Origin: Tardiphaga robiniae
Lineage (GTDB): Bacteria; Pseudomonadota; Alphaproteobacteria; Rhizobiales; Xanthobacteraceae
Direction: 5' to 3'
NCBI RefSeq assembly: GCF_001618955.1
Contig: NZ_LVYV01000002.1
Span: 228,286 to 292,285 of the forward strand
DNA: 64,000 nt
Below are positions 41,652-49,889 of this stretch, one piece after another. Made by a program: the position numbers and the translations under genes. Position 1 is the stretch's first letter; every line of letters begins with the position of its first letter. The notes under the pieces are model-generated. The model saw only the letters and a list, made by a program, of their open reading frames with translations. It was not told the DNA's origin and did not search any database.

Positions 41652-42620
41652 ATGGGACGACGTTCGGAACGGCTCAGCAAACAAGGCATGCTCGCCAGCG
41701 ATCTGGCAGGCGACGGCGATGTGATCCAGGTGGTTTCGCGCGCCTTTGATATTCTTCGCTGCTTCGAGGGCCATGACGCCCGGCTGGGTAATCTCGAAAT
41801 TTCCAATCGCTGTGGCCTGCCGCGCTCCACCGTATCGCGCCTGACGCATACGCTGACGCGCATGGGCCAGCTCGCCTATCTGCCTGCAGATCAGAAGTAC
41901 CGCATCGGATCGAGTGCGGTCGCGATGAGTGCTTCGATGATGCGGGGACTTCAGGTGCGCAACCTGATCCGCTTGCGTCTGCAGGAAGTTGCAGAACAGG
42001 TACCTGGCACGATCGGCTTCACGATCCCCGATCGTTTCCACATGGTCTATCTCGAATATGCCCGCGCCGATCACGCGCTCGGATTGCATTCGACCACCGG
42101 CAGCCGCATTGCCATGGGTCGGACTGCAGCCGGTCATGCCTACACCGCAGCGCTCGACGAAGACGTCGGCAATGCCCTGATCAACGATATCGCCCGCGAA
42201 ATGCCCGAGGACGCCAAGATCCTGCGCGGCAAGATAGCAGGGAATCGTGAATGTCTGCGTGACAACGGCTACGTTCTCGCAGGCGGACTTTGGACGCCGC
42301 ATATCACCGGCATTGCGACGCCGATCTGGTCACCGCAGTATCAGACCTATGTGGTCGTCACCATCGGTCTGCTTGCCGCCATGTATGACGAGCAACGCCT
42401 GCAGGACGAGATCGCTCCGATCCTGCGTCAGCTCAGCGGCACGATCAGCATGATGGTTCAGAACGCAGACAGCGGCCTGACCAGTGCGCCTGTTCCAGAT
42501 GCGCCTCCCGCGCCAACAGCTCAGAAAAAAATGCTCCCGGAGGGAATGAATGAACTGGAAGCCGGAACTCGACGACCTCGCCCGGCGCGAAGCCTTCGCG
42601 CGGGAGATGGGGGGCGCTGA
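41652..42620 (+). CDS. IclR-family transcriptional regulator
   Basis: The 322-residue protein has the winged helix of IclR (SRAFDILRCFEG, then ISNRCGLPRSTVSRLTHTLT) and the effector-binding domain (about 110-270: MVYLEYARAD, GRTAAGHAY, NGYVLAGGLWTPHITGIATP, QLSGTISMMVQ). It runs about 45 residues beyond the usual family end, into a proline- and arginine-rich tail that overlaps the start of the next gene by 71 bases. It probably controls the divergent TRAP/biotinyl operon and the carboxyltransferase, with the putative operator 75-100 bases upstream. The inducer is likely the imported acid or its CoA ester. Confidence 0.93.
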   Translation: MGRRSERLSKQGMLASDLAGDGDVIQVVSRAFDILRCFEGHDARLGNLEISNRCGLPRSTVSRLTHTLTRMGQLAYLPADQKYRIGSSAVAMSASMMRGLQVRNLIRLRLQEVAEQVPGTIGFTIPDRFHMVYLEYARADHALGLHSTTGSRIAMGRTAAGHAYTAALDEDVGNALINDIAREMPEDAKILRGKIAGNRECLRDNGYVLAGGLWTPHITGIATPIWSPQYQTYVVVTIGLLAAMYDEQRLQDEIAPILRQLSGTISMMVQNADSGLTSAPVPDAPPAPTAQKKMLPEGMNELEAGTRRPRPARSLRAGDGGR

Positions 42621-44106
42621 CAAGGTCAAGCGACAGCATGACCAGGGCCGGCTCACGGTTCGTGAGCGTATCGACAGGCTGATCGACGCAAAAAGTTTTC
42701 ACGAAGTCGGGGCTGTCTCCGGCATCGGTGAATATGATGCGTCTGGCGAGCTGAAGCATCTGACGCCGGCGAATTGTGTGTTCGGTCGCGGCAAGATCGA
42801 CGGCCGTCCCGTTGTCGTTGTTGGCGACGACTTCACCGTGCGCGGCGGTTCGGCAGACGCCTCGATCTCGGCCAAGCCGCTGATGGCTGAGGAAATGGCG
42901 CATGACTTCCGGCTGCCGATCATTCGCGTGATCGAAGGCTCCGGCGGCGGCGGCTCGGTCAAGACCATCGAGACCAAGGGCGCCGCCAATCTGCCGGGCG
43001 GCGTCGGCGGCACGCGCTGGTACTGGTACACGACGTCCAATCTGGCGCAGGTGCCGGTCGTGGGCCTTGGCCTTGGTTCCGTCGCCGGCCTCGGTGCGGC
43101 GCGGCTCGCAGCCAGCCATTATTCTGTGATGACGAAGAATTCGGCGATGTTCGTCGCCGGACCTCCCGTGGTCGCCCGCCTAGGCCAATCGCTTGAGAAG
43201 AAGGAGCTCGGCGGCGCCGATATCCAGACGCGCGCTGGCGGCGTCGATCATGCCGTGGAGACTGAAGAGGAGGCCTTCGCCTGTGCGCGGCGCTTCCTGT
43301 CCTATCTGCCATCGTCTGTCTATGACCTGCCGCCGACGATCGCCTGCAATGACGATCCCGAACGTGCGGAAGAAACTCTGCTGAACGCCGTGCCGCGCAA
43401 TCGCCGGCAGGTCTACAAGATGCGCCCGATCATCGATGCCGTCGTCGACAAGGGCTCGTTCTTCGAGATGGCCGCGAATTTCGGCCGGCCGATCATCACT
43501 GGTTTTGCGCGTCTCGAAGGCCGCGCGGTGCTGTTGCTCGCGAGCGATCCGTTTCATTACGGCGGCTCGTGGACCGCGGAAGCCTGCCAGAAGGTCGTGC
43601 GTTTCGTCGACCTTGCCGAGACTTTCCATCTGCCTGTTGTCTATCTCATGGATTGCCCGGGCTTCATGATCGGGCTCGATGCGGAGAAGGCGGCGACCAT
43701 CCGACACGGTGTTCGCGCCATGGCAGCGGTCAATCAGACCACGGTGCCGTGGTGCACGATCATCATTCGCAATGCGTTCGGTGTCGCTGGCGTGGTGCAT
43801 CAGCCGGCCAACCGGTTCTCGATGCGTTACGCATGGCCTTCGGCCTATTGGGGCTCGCTCCCGCTGGAAGGTGGCATCGAGGCTGCCTATCGCGCCGAGA
43901 TCGACGCGGCGGACGATCCAAAGCTCAAGCAGCAGGAGATCGAGGATCGCCTCAACAAGCTGCGCTCGCCATTCCGTTCGGCCGAGAAGTTCTGGGTCGA
44001 GGAAGTCATCAATCCCACGAAGACGCGTTCGCTGCTGTGCGAGTTTGCGCGTCTTGCTGAACCGCTCCGCACGGCAGGCCCGTCACGGCTGGCCATGCGG
44101 CCGTAA
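42550..44106 (+). CDS. Acyl-CoA carboxylase/decarboxylase carboxyltransferase subunit
   Basis: The 518-residue protein is a two-domain carboxyltransferase: N-terminal half with VVVVGDDFTVRGGSADAS and GSGGGGSVKTIETKG, C-terminal half with FARLEGRAVLLLASDP, LMDCPGFMIGLDAEKAATI and IIIRNAFGVAGVVH. This is the fold of propionyl-/methylcrotonyl-CoA carboxylase beta subunits and biotin-dependent decarboxylases. It needs a biotinyl carrier (41192-41413 is the candidate) and, for carboxylation, a biotin carboxylase not found here. ATG 42550 follows GGAGGG and lies inside the iclR 3' end, so translation is coupled. The substrate is unknown. Confidence 0.92.
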   Translation: MNWKPELDDLARREAFAREMGGADKVKRQHDQGRLTVRERIDRLIDAKSFHEVGAVSGIGEYDASGELKHLTPANCVFGRGKIDGRPVVVVGDDFTVRGGSADASISAKPLMAEEMAHDFRLPIIRVIEGSGGGGSVKTIETKGAANLPGGVGGTRWYWYTTSNLAQVPVVGLGLGSVAGLGAARLAASHYSVMTKNSAMFVAGPPVVARLGQSLEKKELGGADIQTRAGGVDHAVETEEEAFACARRFLSYLPSSVYDLPPTIACNDDPERAEETLLNAVPRNRRQVYKMRPIIDAVVDKGSFFEMAANFGRPIITGFARLEGRAVLLLASDPFHYGGSWTAEACQKVVRFVDLAETFHLPVVYLMDCPGFMIGLDAEKAATIRHGVRAMAAVNQTTVPWCTIIIRNAFGVAGVVHQPANRFSMRYAWPSAYWGSLPLEGGIEAAYRAEIDAADDPKLKQQEIEDRLNKLRSPFRSAEKFWVEEVINPTKTRSLLCEFARLAEPLRTAGPSRLAMRP

Positions 44107-44107
44107 G

Positions 44108-45370
44108 CTATATTCGCCGCAGTACCACGCTGGCATTGACGCCGCCGAACCCGAAGCCATTCGAGAGCACGTGCGCAATGGCCATCGGCCGCGCCTTGCC
44201 GCGGATCAGATCGATGCCTTCGGCAGCGGGGTCGGGGTTTTCGAGGTTGAGCGTGGCCGGCGCGATCTGGTCGCGCAGCGCAAGGATCGCGTAGACCGCC
44301 TCAAGCCCTCCGGCTGCACCGAGCAGGTGGCCCGTAGCGGATTTGGTCGAACTCACAGCGACCCCGCCAGTCGTGCCGAATATCGACTTGATCGCTTCGA
44401 GCTCGCCATGATCGCCGACCGGTGTCGATGTCGCGTGGGCATTCAGATGCTGGATATCGGCAGGCGTGATGTTCGCCTGGGCCAGGGCGATATCCATCGC
44501 GCGTTTGGCGCCATCGCCGTCCTCGCGACCGGCCGTCATATGGAACGCATCGGAGGTCGTGCCGTAGCCGATCAGTTCGGCAATCGGCTTCGCGCCGCGT
44601 GCCAGTGCATGATCCAGTTCCTCGAGCACCACGACGCCGGCGCCTTCGCCCATCACAAAGCCATCGCGGTCGCGATCGAACGGACGCGAGGCGCGCTCCG
44701 GATTGGCGACGAAGTCGGTGGAGAGCGCGCGAGCGGCGGCGAAGCCGCCGAGGCTGACGCGGTCGATACAGGCCTCGGCACCTCCGGCGATGGCGACATC
44801 CGCTTCGCCGGAGCGAATGAGACGTGCTGCATCGCCGATCGCCTGCACGCCGGCGGCGCAGGCCGTTACGGGGGCGCCGAGCGCGCCTTCGAAGCCGTAG
44901 CGGATCGAGATATGACCGGCCGCGAGATTGACCAGGAACGAGGGCACGGTGAACGGCGACAGCCGGCGGATGCCCTTGGTATCTGTCGTGCGGACGGCGT
45001 CGGCAATGGCTGGAAAGCCACCGATACCGGAGGCGATGATCGTGGCCGTGCGCTGACGCTCCCGTGCATCCTTCGGCTGCCAGCCGGCCTGCGCGATGGC
45101 CTCATCGGCAGCCATTAGCGCAAACAGGATAAAGCGATCCATCTTCTTCTGATCCTTGCGCGGCGCCGCCTTGTCAGGATCGAAACCGCCTTCCGGATCA
45201 TTGGCGATGTCGGGTACCTGGCCGCCGACCTTGGCAGCAAGGTCGGCAGTCATGGCCTCCGGTAACAGGCGGATACCGGATTGACCGGCGAGCAACCGAG
45301 ACCAGTTGATCTCGACGCCGCAACCGAGCGGCGACACCGCTCCCATCCCCGTAATTACAACGCGGCGCAT
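44108..45370 (-). CDS. Beta-ketoacyl-ACP synthase II (FabF-like)
   Basis: The 420-residue protein is a complete FabF-type condensing enzyme. The nucleophile Cys171 lies in GAPVTACAAGVQAIG, and the two histidines in HLNAHATSTPVGD and KSATGHLLGAAGG; the C-terminal NGFGFGGVNASVV is present. It extends acyl chains on ACP. The gene stands alone from acpP and fabD, at the end of a minus-strand cluster with an MFS transporter, a thiolase and an enoyl-CoA hydratase, so it is probably a second, specialised copy and not the housekeeping enzyme. It converges on the carboxyltransferase gene with one base between stops. Confidence 0.93.
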   Translation of the reverse strand: MRRVVITGMGAVSPLGCGVEINWSRLLAGQSGIRLLPEAMTADLAAKVGGQVPDIANDPEGGFDPDKAAPRKDQKKMDRFILFALMAADEAIAQAGWQPKDARERQRTATIIASGIGGFPAIADAVRTTDTKGIRRLSPFTVPSFLVNLAAGHISIRYGFEGALGAPVTACAAGVQAIGDAARLIRSGEADVAIAGGAEACIDRVSLGGFAAARALSTDFVANPERASRPFDRDRDGFVMGEGAGVVVLEELDHALARGAKPIAELIGYGTTSDAFHMTAGREDGDGAKRAMDIALAQANITPADIQHLNAHATSTPVGDHGELEAIKSIFGTTGGVAVSSTKSATGHLLGAAGGLEAVYAILALRDQIAPATLNLENPDPAAEGIDLIRGKARPMAIAHVLSNGFGFGGVNASVVLRRI

Positions 45371-45421
45371 GATGATTCCAGTTCCGATGATATGAGCGAT
45401 GGGCCTGATATCGCGATCCGA

Positions 45422-46705
45422 TCAGGCCGCTGCAACCTTCTTGTCGTTAGAAATCATCAACACGATGGCCGCCGCCACGATGCAGAGCGCACCTGCCGCG
45501 AAGAAAGCTGGCAGATAGCTGAGCAGTACGGTGCGCGACAGGCCCGCGCCGAACGCCGCTGTTGCCGCGCCGAGTTGATGACCAGCGAAAATCCAGCCGA
45601 ACACCAAACCCGCGCGCTCTGGCCCGAACTTGGATGCGGTGAGGCGCACGGTCGGCGGCACGGTGGCGATCCAGTCAAGGCCGTAGAACAACGCGAAGAG
45701 CGACAGACCATAGAACGAGAAGTCGGTGAACGGCAACGCCAGCAGCGAGAGGCCACGCAGGCCGTAATACCAGAACAGCAGGTAACGATTGTCATACCGG
45801 TCAGACAGCCAACCTGACGCGATGGTACCGACGAAATCGAACACGCCCATGGCCGCAAGCAGTCCGGCCGCCTGAATCTGCGGGATGCCGAAGTCGAGGC
45901 ACATCGGGATCAGGTGAACCTGAACCAGTCCGTTGGTGCTGGCACCGCAGATAAAGAACGTCGCGAACAGGATCCAGAATACTTTGGTCTGGGCAGCATC
46001 GCGCAGGGCACCGAGTGCTGCCGCCATGATCGGCGAGGTGTTCGGTGCCGGAGCCACCAGCGGTTCGGTGCTGGTGTCGCCATAGGGGCGAATGCCAATG
46101 TCGCTGGGACGGTCCCGCATCACCAGCAGCACCCCGAGCGCGGCTATGGCCAGCATCACGCACATCAGCGCCAGTGCCCAGCGCCAGTTGCTGTGCTCGG
46201 TGATGCTGGCGAGGATCGGCAGGAAGATCAGCTGGCCGGTCGCAGCGCTCGCTGTGAGGATGCCAACGACGAGGCCACGGCGTGCGCTGAACCAGCGCGC
46301 TGCGACGGTGGCGCCGAGCACCAGCGCCGTCATGCCGGTGCCAATACCAACGGCGACGCCCCAGAGCGCCATCAGCTGCCAGACCTGCGTCATCCCGAGC
46401 GACAAGATGAGGCTTGCAGCAACGACGAGCAGGGCAATCAGCGTGACGTTGCGCAACCCATAGCGGTTCATCAGTGCCGCCGCAAACGGCGCCATCAGGC
46501 CGAACAACACGAAGCGGATCGACATGGCCGAGGAAATCTCTGCGGTGCTCCAGCCGAACTCCTTCTGCAGTGGCACGATGAACACGCCGGGCGCGCCAAC
46601 CGCTGCAGCGCTGACCAGCGCTGTCACGAAGGTTACGGCGATCATCGCCCATCCGTAGTGGATATTGCGGCGAGCAAGGGCAGTGGAGAGCCATCCGGAA
46701 ATCAT
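45422..46705 (-). CDS. Major facilitator superfamily transporter (monocarboxylate/OFA-like)
   Basis: From ATG 46705 (AGGAAA upstream) the protein has 427 residues and 12 membrane helices. The N-terminal HYGWAMIAVTFVTALVSAA and the first-half APGVFIVPLQKEFGWSTAEI are typical of the oxalate/formate-antiporter and monocarboxylate group, and GWLSDRYDNRYLLFW is the MFS signature in the second half. A TTG six codons upstream is also open. It most likely carries an organic acid. Spacing to the thiolase (74 bases) and to the FabF-like gene (51 bases) suggests one operon. Confidence 0.92.
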   Translation of the reverse strand: MISGWLSTALARRNIHYGWAMIAVTFVTALVSAAAVGAPGVFIVPLQKEFGWSTAEISSAMSIRFVLFGLMAPFAAALMNRYGLRNVTLIALLVVAASLILSLGMTQVWQLMALWGVAVGIGTGMTALVLGATVAARWFSARRGLVVGILTASAATGQLIFLPILASITEHSNWRWALALMCVMLAIAALGVLLVMRDRPSDIGIRPYGDTSTEPLVAPAPNTSPIMAAALGALRDAAQTKVFWILFATFFICGASTNGLVQVHLIPMCLDFGIPQIQAAGLLAAMGVFDFVGTIASGWLSDRYDNRYLLFWYYGLRGLSLLALPFTDFSFYGLSLFALFYGLDWIATVPPTVRLTASKFGPERAGLVFGWIFAGHQLGAATAAFGAGLSRTVLLSYLPAFFAAGALCIVAAAIVLMISNDKKVAAA

Positions 46706-46779
46706 CTGGTTTCCTGCAATCAATGAGAAGTGACGTCGCGACGACTACCGCCGCGACGATCATATCTGGGAAAGGCGGT

Positions 46780-47976
46780 TCAGCGAACGATGCGTTCGAT
46801 GGCAATCGCCGTCGCTTCACCGCCGCCGATGCATAGCGCCGCGACGCCGCGTTTCTGGCCTCTGGCTTCCAGCGCATGCAGCAGCGTCACGATCAGCCGC
46901 GCGCCGGTCGCGCCGATGGGGTGGCCGAGCGCGCAGGCGCCGCCATTGACGTTGAGCTTCTCACGAGGGATGCCAAGGTCGCGTTGCGCGGCCATCGGCA
47001 CCACGGCGAAGGCCTCATTGATCTCGAACAGATCAACATCTCCGACGCTCCAGCCAACCTTGTCGAGCAATTTGCGGATTGCCGGAATGGGCGCAGTCGT
47101 GAACCATTGCGGTTCCTGGCTGTGCGTGGCGTGGCCATGGATCACGGCCAGCGCGGGCAGGCCCTCACGATCCACGAGGGAACGCTTGGCCAGCACCAGG
47201 GCAGCAGCGCCATCGGCGTTGGCGGACGAAGCTGCGGGCGTGATGGTGCCGTTGCTGCGGAAGGCTGGTTTGAGGTTCGGGATCTTGGCGGGATCGACCT
47301 TCAGCGGATGTTCGTCATTGGCGATCTCGCGCGGTCCAGACTTCTCGACAATGGTCAGTGGTGTGATCTCTGCCTTGAAGGTGCCGCTCTCCACCGCCTT
47401 GCGCGCGCGGGTCAGCGTTTCGATCGCATAGGCGTCCTGATCTCCACGCGTGAACTGATAGGCCTCAGCGGTGGCTTCGCCGAAGTCACCCATCGAGCGA
47501 CCGACCTCATAGGCATCCTCAAGCCCATCCATCAGCATGTGATCGATGATGCGATCATGGCCGACGCGGTAACCGCCGCGTGCCTTCTGCAGCAAATAGG
47601 GCGCATTGGTCATGCTTTCCATGCCGCCGGAGACGACGATCTCCGCCGAGCCGGCATGGATGATGTCGTGGGCAAGCATGGTCGCCTTCATGCCGGAGCC
47701 GCAGACCTTGTTGATCGTCGTGGCCCCGGTGGCATCCGGCAGCTTGGCACCTCGGGCGGCCTGGCGGGCGGGCGCCTGACCCTGGCCTGCGGGAAGCACG
47801 CAGCCCATGAAGACTTCGTCGATGCGCTCGGGTGTCAGTTTCGCGCGTGCCACGGCGGCACCGATGACGTGGCTGCCGAGCTTGTGGCCGGAGAAGGGCG
47901 ACAGTTCGCCCTGGAAACGGCCGAGCGGGGTGCGGGTGGCCGAGACGATGACGACCGGATCTGAAGCTGCGGACAT
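46780..47976 (-). CDS. Acetyl-CoA acetyltransferase (thiolase)
   Basis: From ATG 47976, with AAGGAG nine bases before, the protein has 398 residues and all thiolase active-site elements: Cys92 in INKVCGSGMKATM, the histidine in GHPIGATGARL and the second cysteine in LCIGGGEATA. It makes or cleaves acetoacetyl-CoA or related beta-ketoacyl-CoA. Unlike the thiolase-like gene at 14.6 kb it has the complete catalytic set and no DUF35 partner. It lies between an enoyl-CoA hydratase gene (109 bases upstream) and an MFS gene. A small palindrome lies 45 bases before its start. Confidence 0.95.
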   Translation of the reverse strand: MSAASDPVVIVSATRTPLGRFQGELSPFSGHKLGSHVIGAAVARAKLTPERIDEVFMGCVLPAGQGQAPARQAARGAKLPDATGATTINKVCGSGMKATMLAHDIIHAGSAEIVVSGGMESMTNAPYLLQKARGGYRVGHDRIIDHMLMDGLEDAYEVGRSMGDFGEATAEAYQFTRGDQDAYAIETLTRARKAVESGTFKAEITPLTIVEKSGPREIANDEHPLKVDPAKIPNLKPAFRSNGTITPAASSANADGAAALVLAKRSLVDREGLPALAVIHGHATHSQEPQWFTTAPIPAIRKLLDKVGWSVGDVDLFEINEAFAVVPMAAQRDLGIPREKLNVNGGACALGHPIGATGARLIVTLLHALEARGQKRGVAALCIGGGEATAIAIERIVR

Positions 47977-48020
47977 GATGGAGGCTCCTTCGCGCAAGCG
48001 CGGGTCATTTGGATGACATT

Positions 48021-48032
48021 CATCATATGATG
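48021..48032. promoter_or_regulatory. 12-bp palindrome upstream of the thiolase gene
   Basis: CATCATATGATG is perfectly palindromic and lies 45 bases before the thiolase start. Together with the preceding TGACATT it shares letters with the inverted repeat upstream of the TetR gene at 48994. It may be an operator of that regulator, but the two sites are not the same arrangement. Confidence 0.35.
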
Positions 48033-48085
48033 CGCCGCAAGATACGCAATGCCGGCCTGCGCAAAATTCTCGTGAGGTAGAGCTG

Positions 48086-48856
48086 CTAGCGTTTGCGGTT
48101 GATGAAACCCTGCATCAGTCGCTGTGGCTCGCCGGTCAGATAGGCCTCGCCGAACACGCCGACGCTGAGATTGACGGATTCTTTCAGCGGCAGCTCTTCC
48201 CACTGTTTCAGCAGGGCTTTTTGCGACCGCATGGCTTCCGGTCCACACTCGAGTATGGCTTCGATCGTCTTTTCAACTTCGGCATCGAGCGCGCCTTCGG
48301 CTGCAACCACATCGACCAGACCCCAATTAAGCGCGGTCGGCGCATCGATGGTGGCGGCAGTCATGATCAGCCAACGGGCACGGCCCCAACCGATCAGGCG
48401 CGGCAAGAGGGCAGCGTGAATCACCGAGGGGATACCGACCCTGACCTCGGGCATGGCGTATTTGGAATCGTGCGAAGCGATACGGAAATCGCAGGCGGCA
48501 GCAAATTCGAGGCCGCCGCCAAGGCACCAGCCCGGGATGCGGGCAATCACGGGCGCGGGAAAAGCGCGGGCGGCTTCGCAGAGATCGCGCAAGCCGGAAA
48601 TGAACTTCTCGGCGGAGGCCTGATCCAGCGTTGCCATTTCCTTGATGTCGGCGCCGCCGATCATGCTTTTTTCGCTCTGTCCAGCAATGACCAGCGCGCG
48701 AATAGTGCGTTCCGTGGCCAATACCTCGATGCCCTCGCGAACGCCCTTGATTGCGGCTGAATTGAGAATATTGAGTGAGCCGGCGTTGCAGATCGTCAGC
48801 CGAACTATACCTCGCGGGTCACGTTCGACACCGCAGTGGGGATTGAGCATATGCAT
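48086..48856 (-). CDS. Enoyl-CoA hydratase/isomerase family protein
   Basis: The 256-residue protein has the crotonase fold. The oxyanion-hole elements are IGGADIKEMA and GWCLGGGLEFAAACDFRIA, and the two glutamates expected for hydration lie in GGGLEFA and AMPEVRVGIP. It would hydrate a trans-2-enoyl-CoA during degradation. It is the first gene of the minus-strand cluster with thiolase, MFS and FabF-like genes, and it is divergent from the TetR gene. It could also supply the hydratase step missing from the valine operon downstream of that regulator. Confidence 0.92.
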   Translation of the reverse strand: MHMLNPHCGVERDPRGIVRLTICNAGSLNILNSAAIKGVREGIEVLATERTIRALVIAGQSEKSMIGGADIKEMATLDQASAEKFISGLRDLCEAARAFPAPVIARIPGWCLGGGLEFAAACDFRIASHDSKYAMPEVRVGIPSVIHAALLPRLIGWGRARWLIMTAATIDAPTALNWGLVDVVAAEGALDAEVEKTIEAILECGPEAMRSQKALLKQWEELPLKESVNLSVGVFGEAYLTGEPQRLMQGFINRKR

Positions 48857-48993
48857 GAAATCGTCTCGTCCCTTGGCATTCCCTTGGGCCGGCGCGGATC
48901 ACCGGTCTTGTCCTATCAATTCCGCGTCAAACTGCGTTGTTGTCAAGGCCTGCGGCCAAGCACGCGTTGCGCGCGCGAGGCGGTGCGGGTAAT

Positions 48994-49007
48994 ATGATTG
49001 ACATCAT
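48994..49007. promoter_or_regulatory. Inverted repeat before the TetR gene
   Basis: ATGAT and ATCAT flank TGAC, 25 bases upstream of the TetR-family start at 49032. The position suits an autoregulatory operator. The site lies in the gap shared with the divergent enoyl-CoA hydratase gene. Confidence 0.4.
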
Positions 49008-49031
49008 CTATTTGTCTTGAATGGACCGCTG

Positions 49032-49727
49032 ATGCGCTATTCCAAGGAACACAAGCTCGAGACGCATGCGCGGATCGTGAAGAAGGCTTCGGTGCGTCTG
49101 CGCGAAAAGGGCGCGCATGGCATCGGCGTGGCGGACCTCATGAAGGACGCGGGTCTCACCCATGGCGGCTTCTACGCGCATTTCGATTCACGCGAGGCAC
49201 TGGTGATCGAAGCTTTTGCCCATGCAATGGATCGATCGACCGATCGCTGGCGCCAACTGGCCGGGCAGGCGGCGCCGGATCAGCGCCTGGCCACGATCGT
49301 GGATTCTTACCTGTCGCCGCAGCACCGCGACAATCCGGGCCATGGTTGCGCCGTCCCGGCGCTGGGCGCTGAAATCGCGCGCGAGAGCCCCAAGACGCGC
49401 AAGGTGTTTGCTGCCAAGCTCGATCAGATGATCGAGATGATGTCCGAGCAGTTTCACGGCGGACCGAGCAAATCGGCGCGCAAACAGGCGATGGCGGCGC
49501 TTGCCACCATGATGGGCACCATCGTGCTCGCCCGCGCCGCCGGCAATGGCGAGTTGTCCGAAGAGCTCTTGAGCGCTGGCCGTGAGGCTGTTCTGGGACG
49601 TGCTGCAGCGCCGAAGCCTGCTGCGTCCAACCCTGCTGTGTCCAAGGCTGTGGCTCCCAAGAGCACGGCAAGAAAGCCGACTGCGAAAAAGGCGGCGGCC
49701 AAGGCTATGTCGCCCGCCAAGAACTGA
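49032..49727 (+). CDS. TetR/AcrR-family regulator with basic tail
   Basis: From ATG 49032 the protein has 231 residues; a TTG five codons upstream is also open. The N-terminal DNA-binding domain shows IGVADLMKDAGLTHGGFYAH, typical of TetR proteins, and the ligand domain holds PGHGCAVPALGAEIARESP, seen in a subgroup linked to fatty-acid and redox genes. The last 40 residues are a repeat-like tail of Lys, Ala, Pro, Ser and Thr (KPTAKKAAAK), similar to histone H1 or AT-hook tails. It stands between the hydratase/thiolase cluster and the valine operon and could control either. Confidence 0.92.
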   Translation: MRYSKEHKLETHARIVKKASVRLREKGAHGIGVADLMKDAGLTHGGFYAHFDSREALVIEAFAHAMDRSTDRWRQLAGQAAPDQRLATIVDSYLSPQHRDNPGHGCAVPALGAEIARESPKTRKVFAAKLDQMIEMMSEQFHGGPSKSARKQAMAALATMMGTIVLARAAGNGELSEELLSAGREAVLGRAAAPKPAASNPAVSKAVAPKSTARKPTAKKAAAKAMSPAKN

Positions 49728-49862
49728 TAATCGGCGCGCTGCCTGCGACATTGTCGCGGCGGTGACATTCTGACAGGGCGAAACTGCAGCGAGCCTGCAA
49801 TTTCGCAAATCCGCCGCGCGCGCAGGGCCTTTCCAAACGCCAAAAAGCCTGATCAACATCGG

Positions 49863-49874
49863 GCCAAATTTGGC
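49863..49874. promoter_or_regulatory. 12-bp palindrome before mmsA
   Basis: GCCAAATTTGGC is a perfect palindrome that ends 3 bases before the AGGAGG-type ribosome-binding site of mmsA. The location suits a repressor site or an RNA hairpin next to the ribosome-binding site. Confidence 0.45.
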
Positions 49875-49889
49875 TCCCAGGAGGAACGC

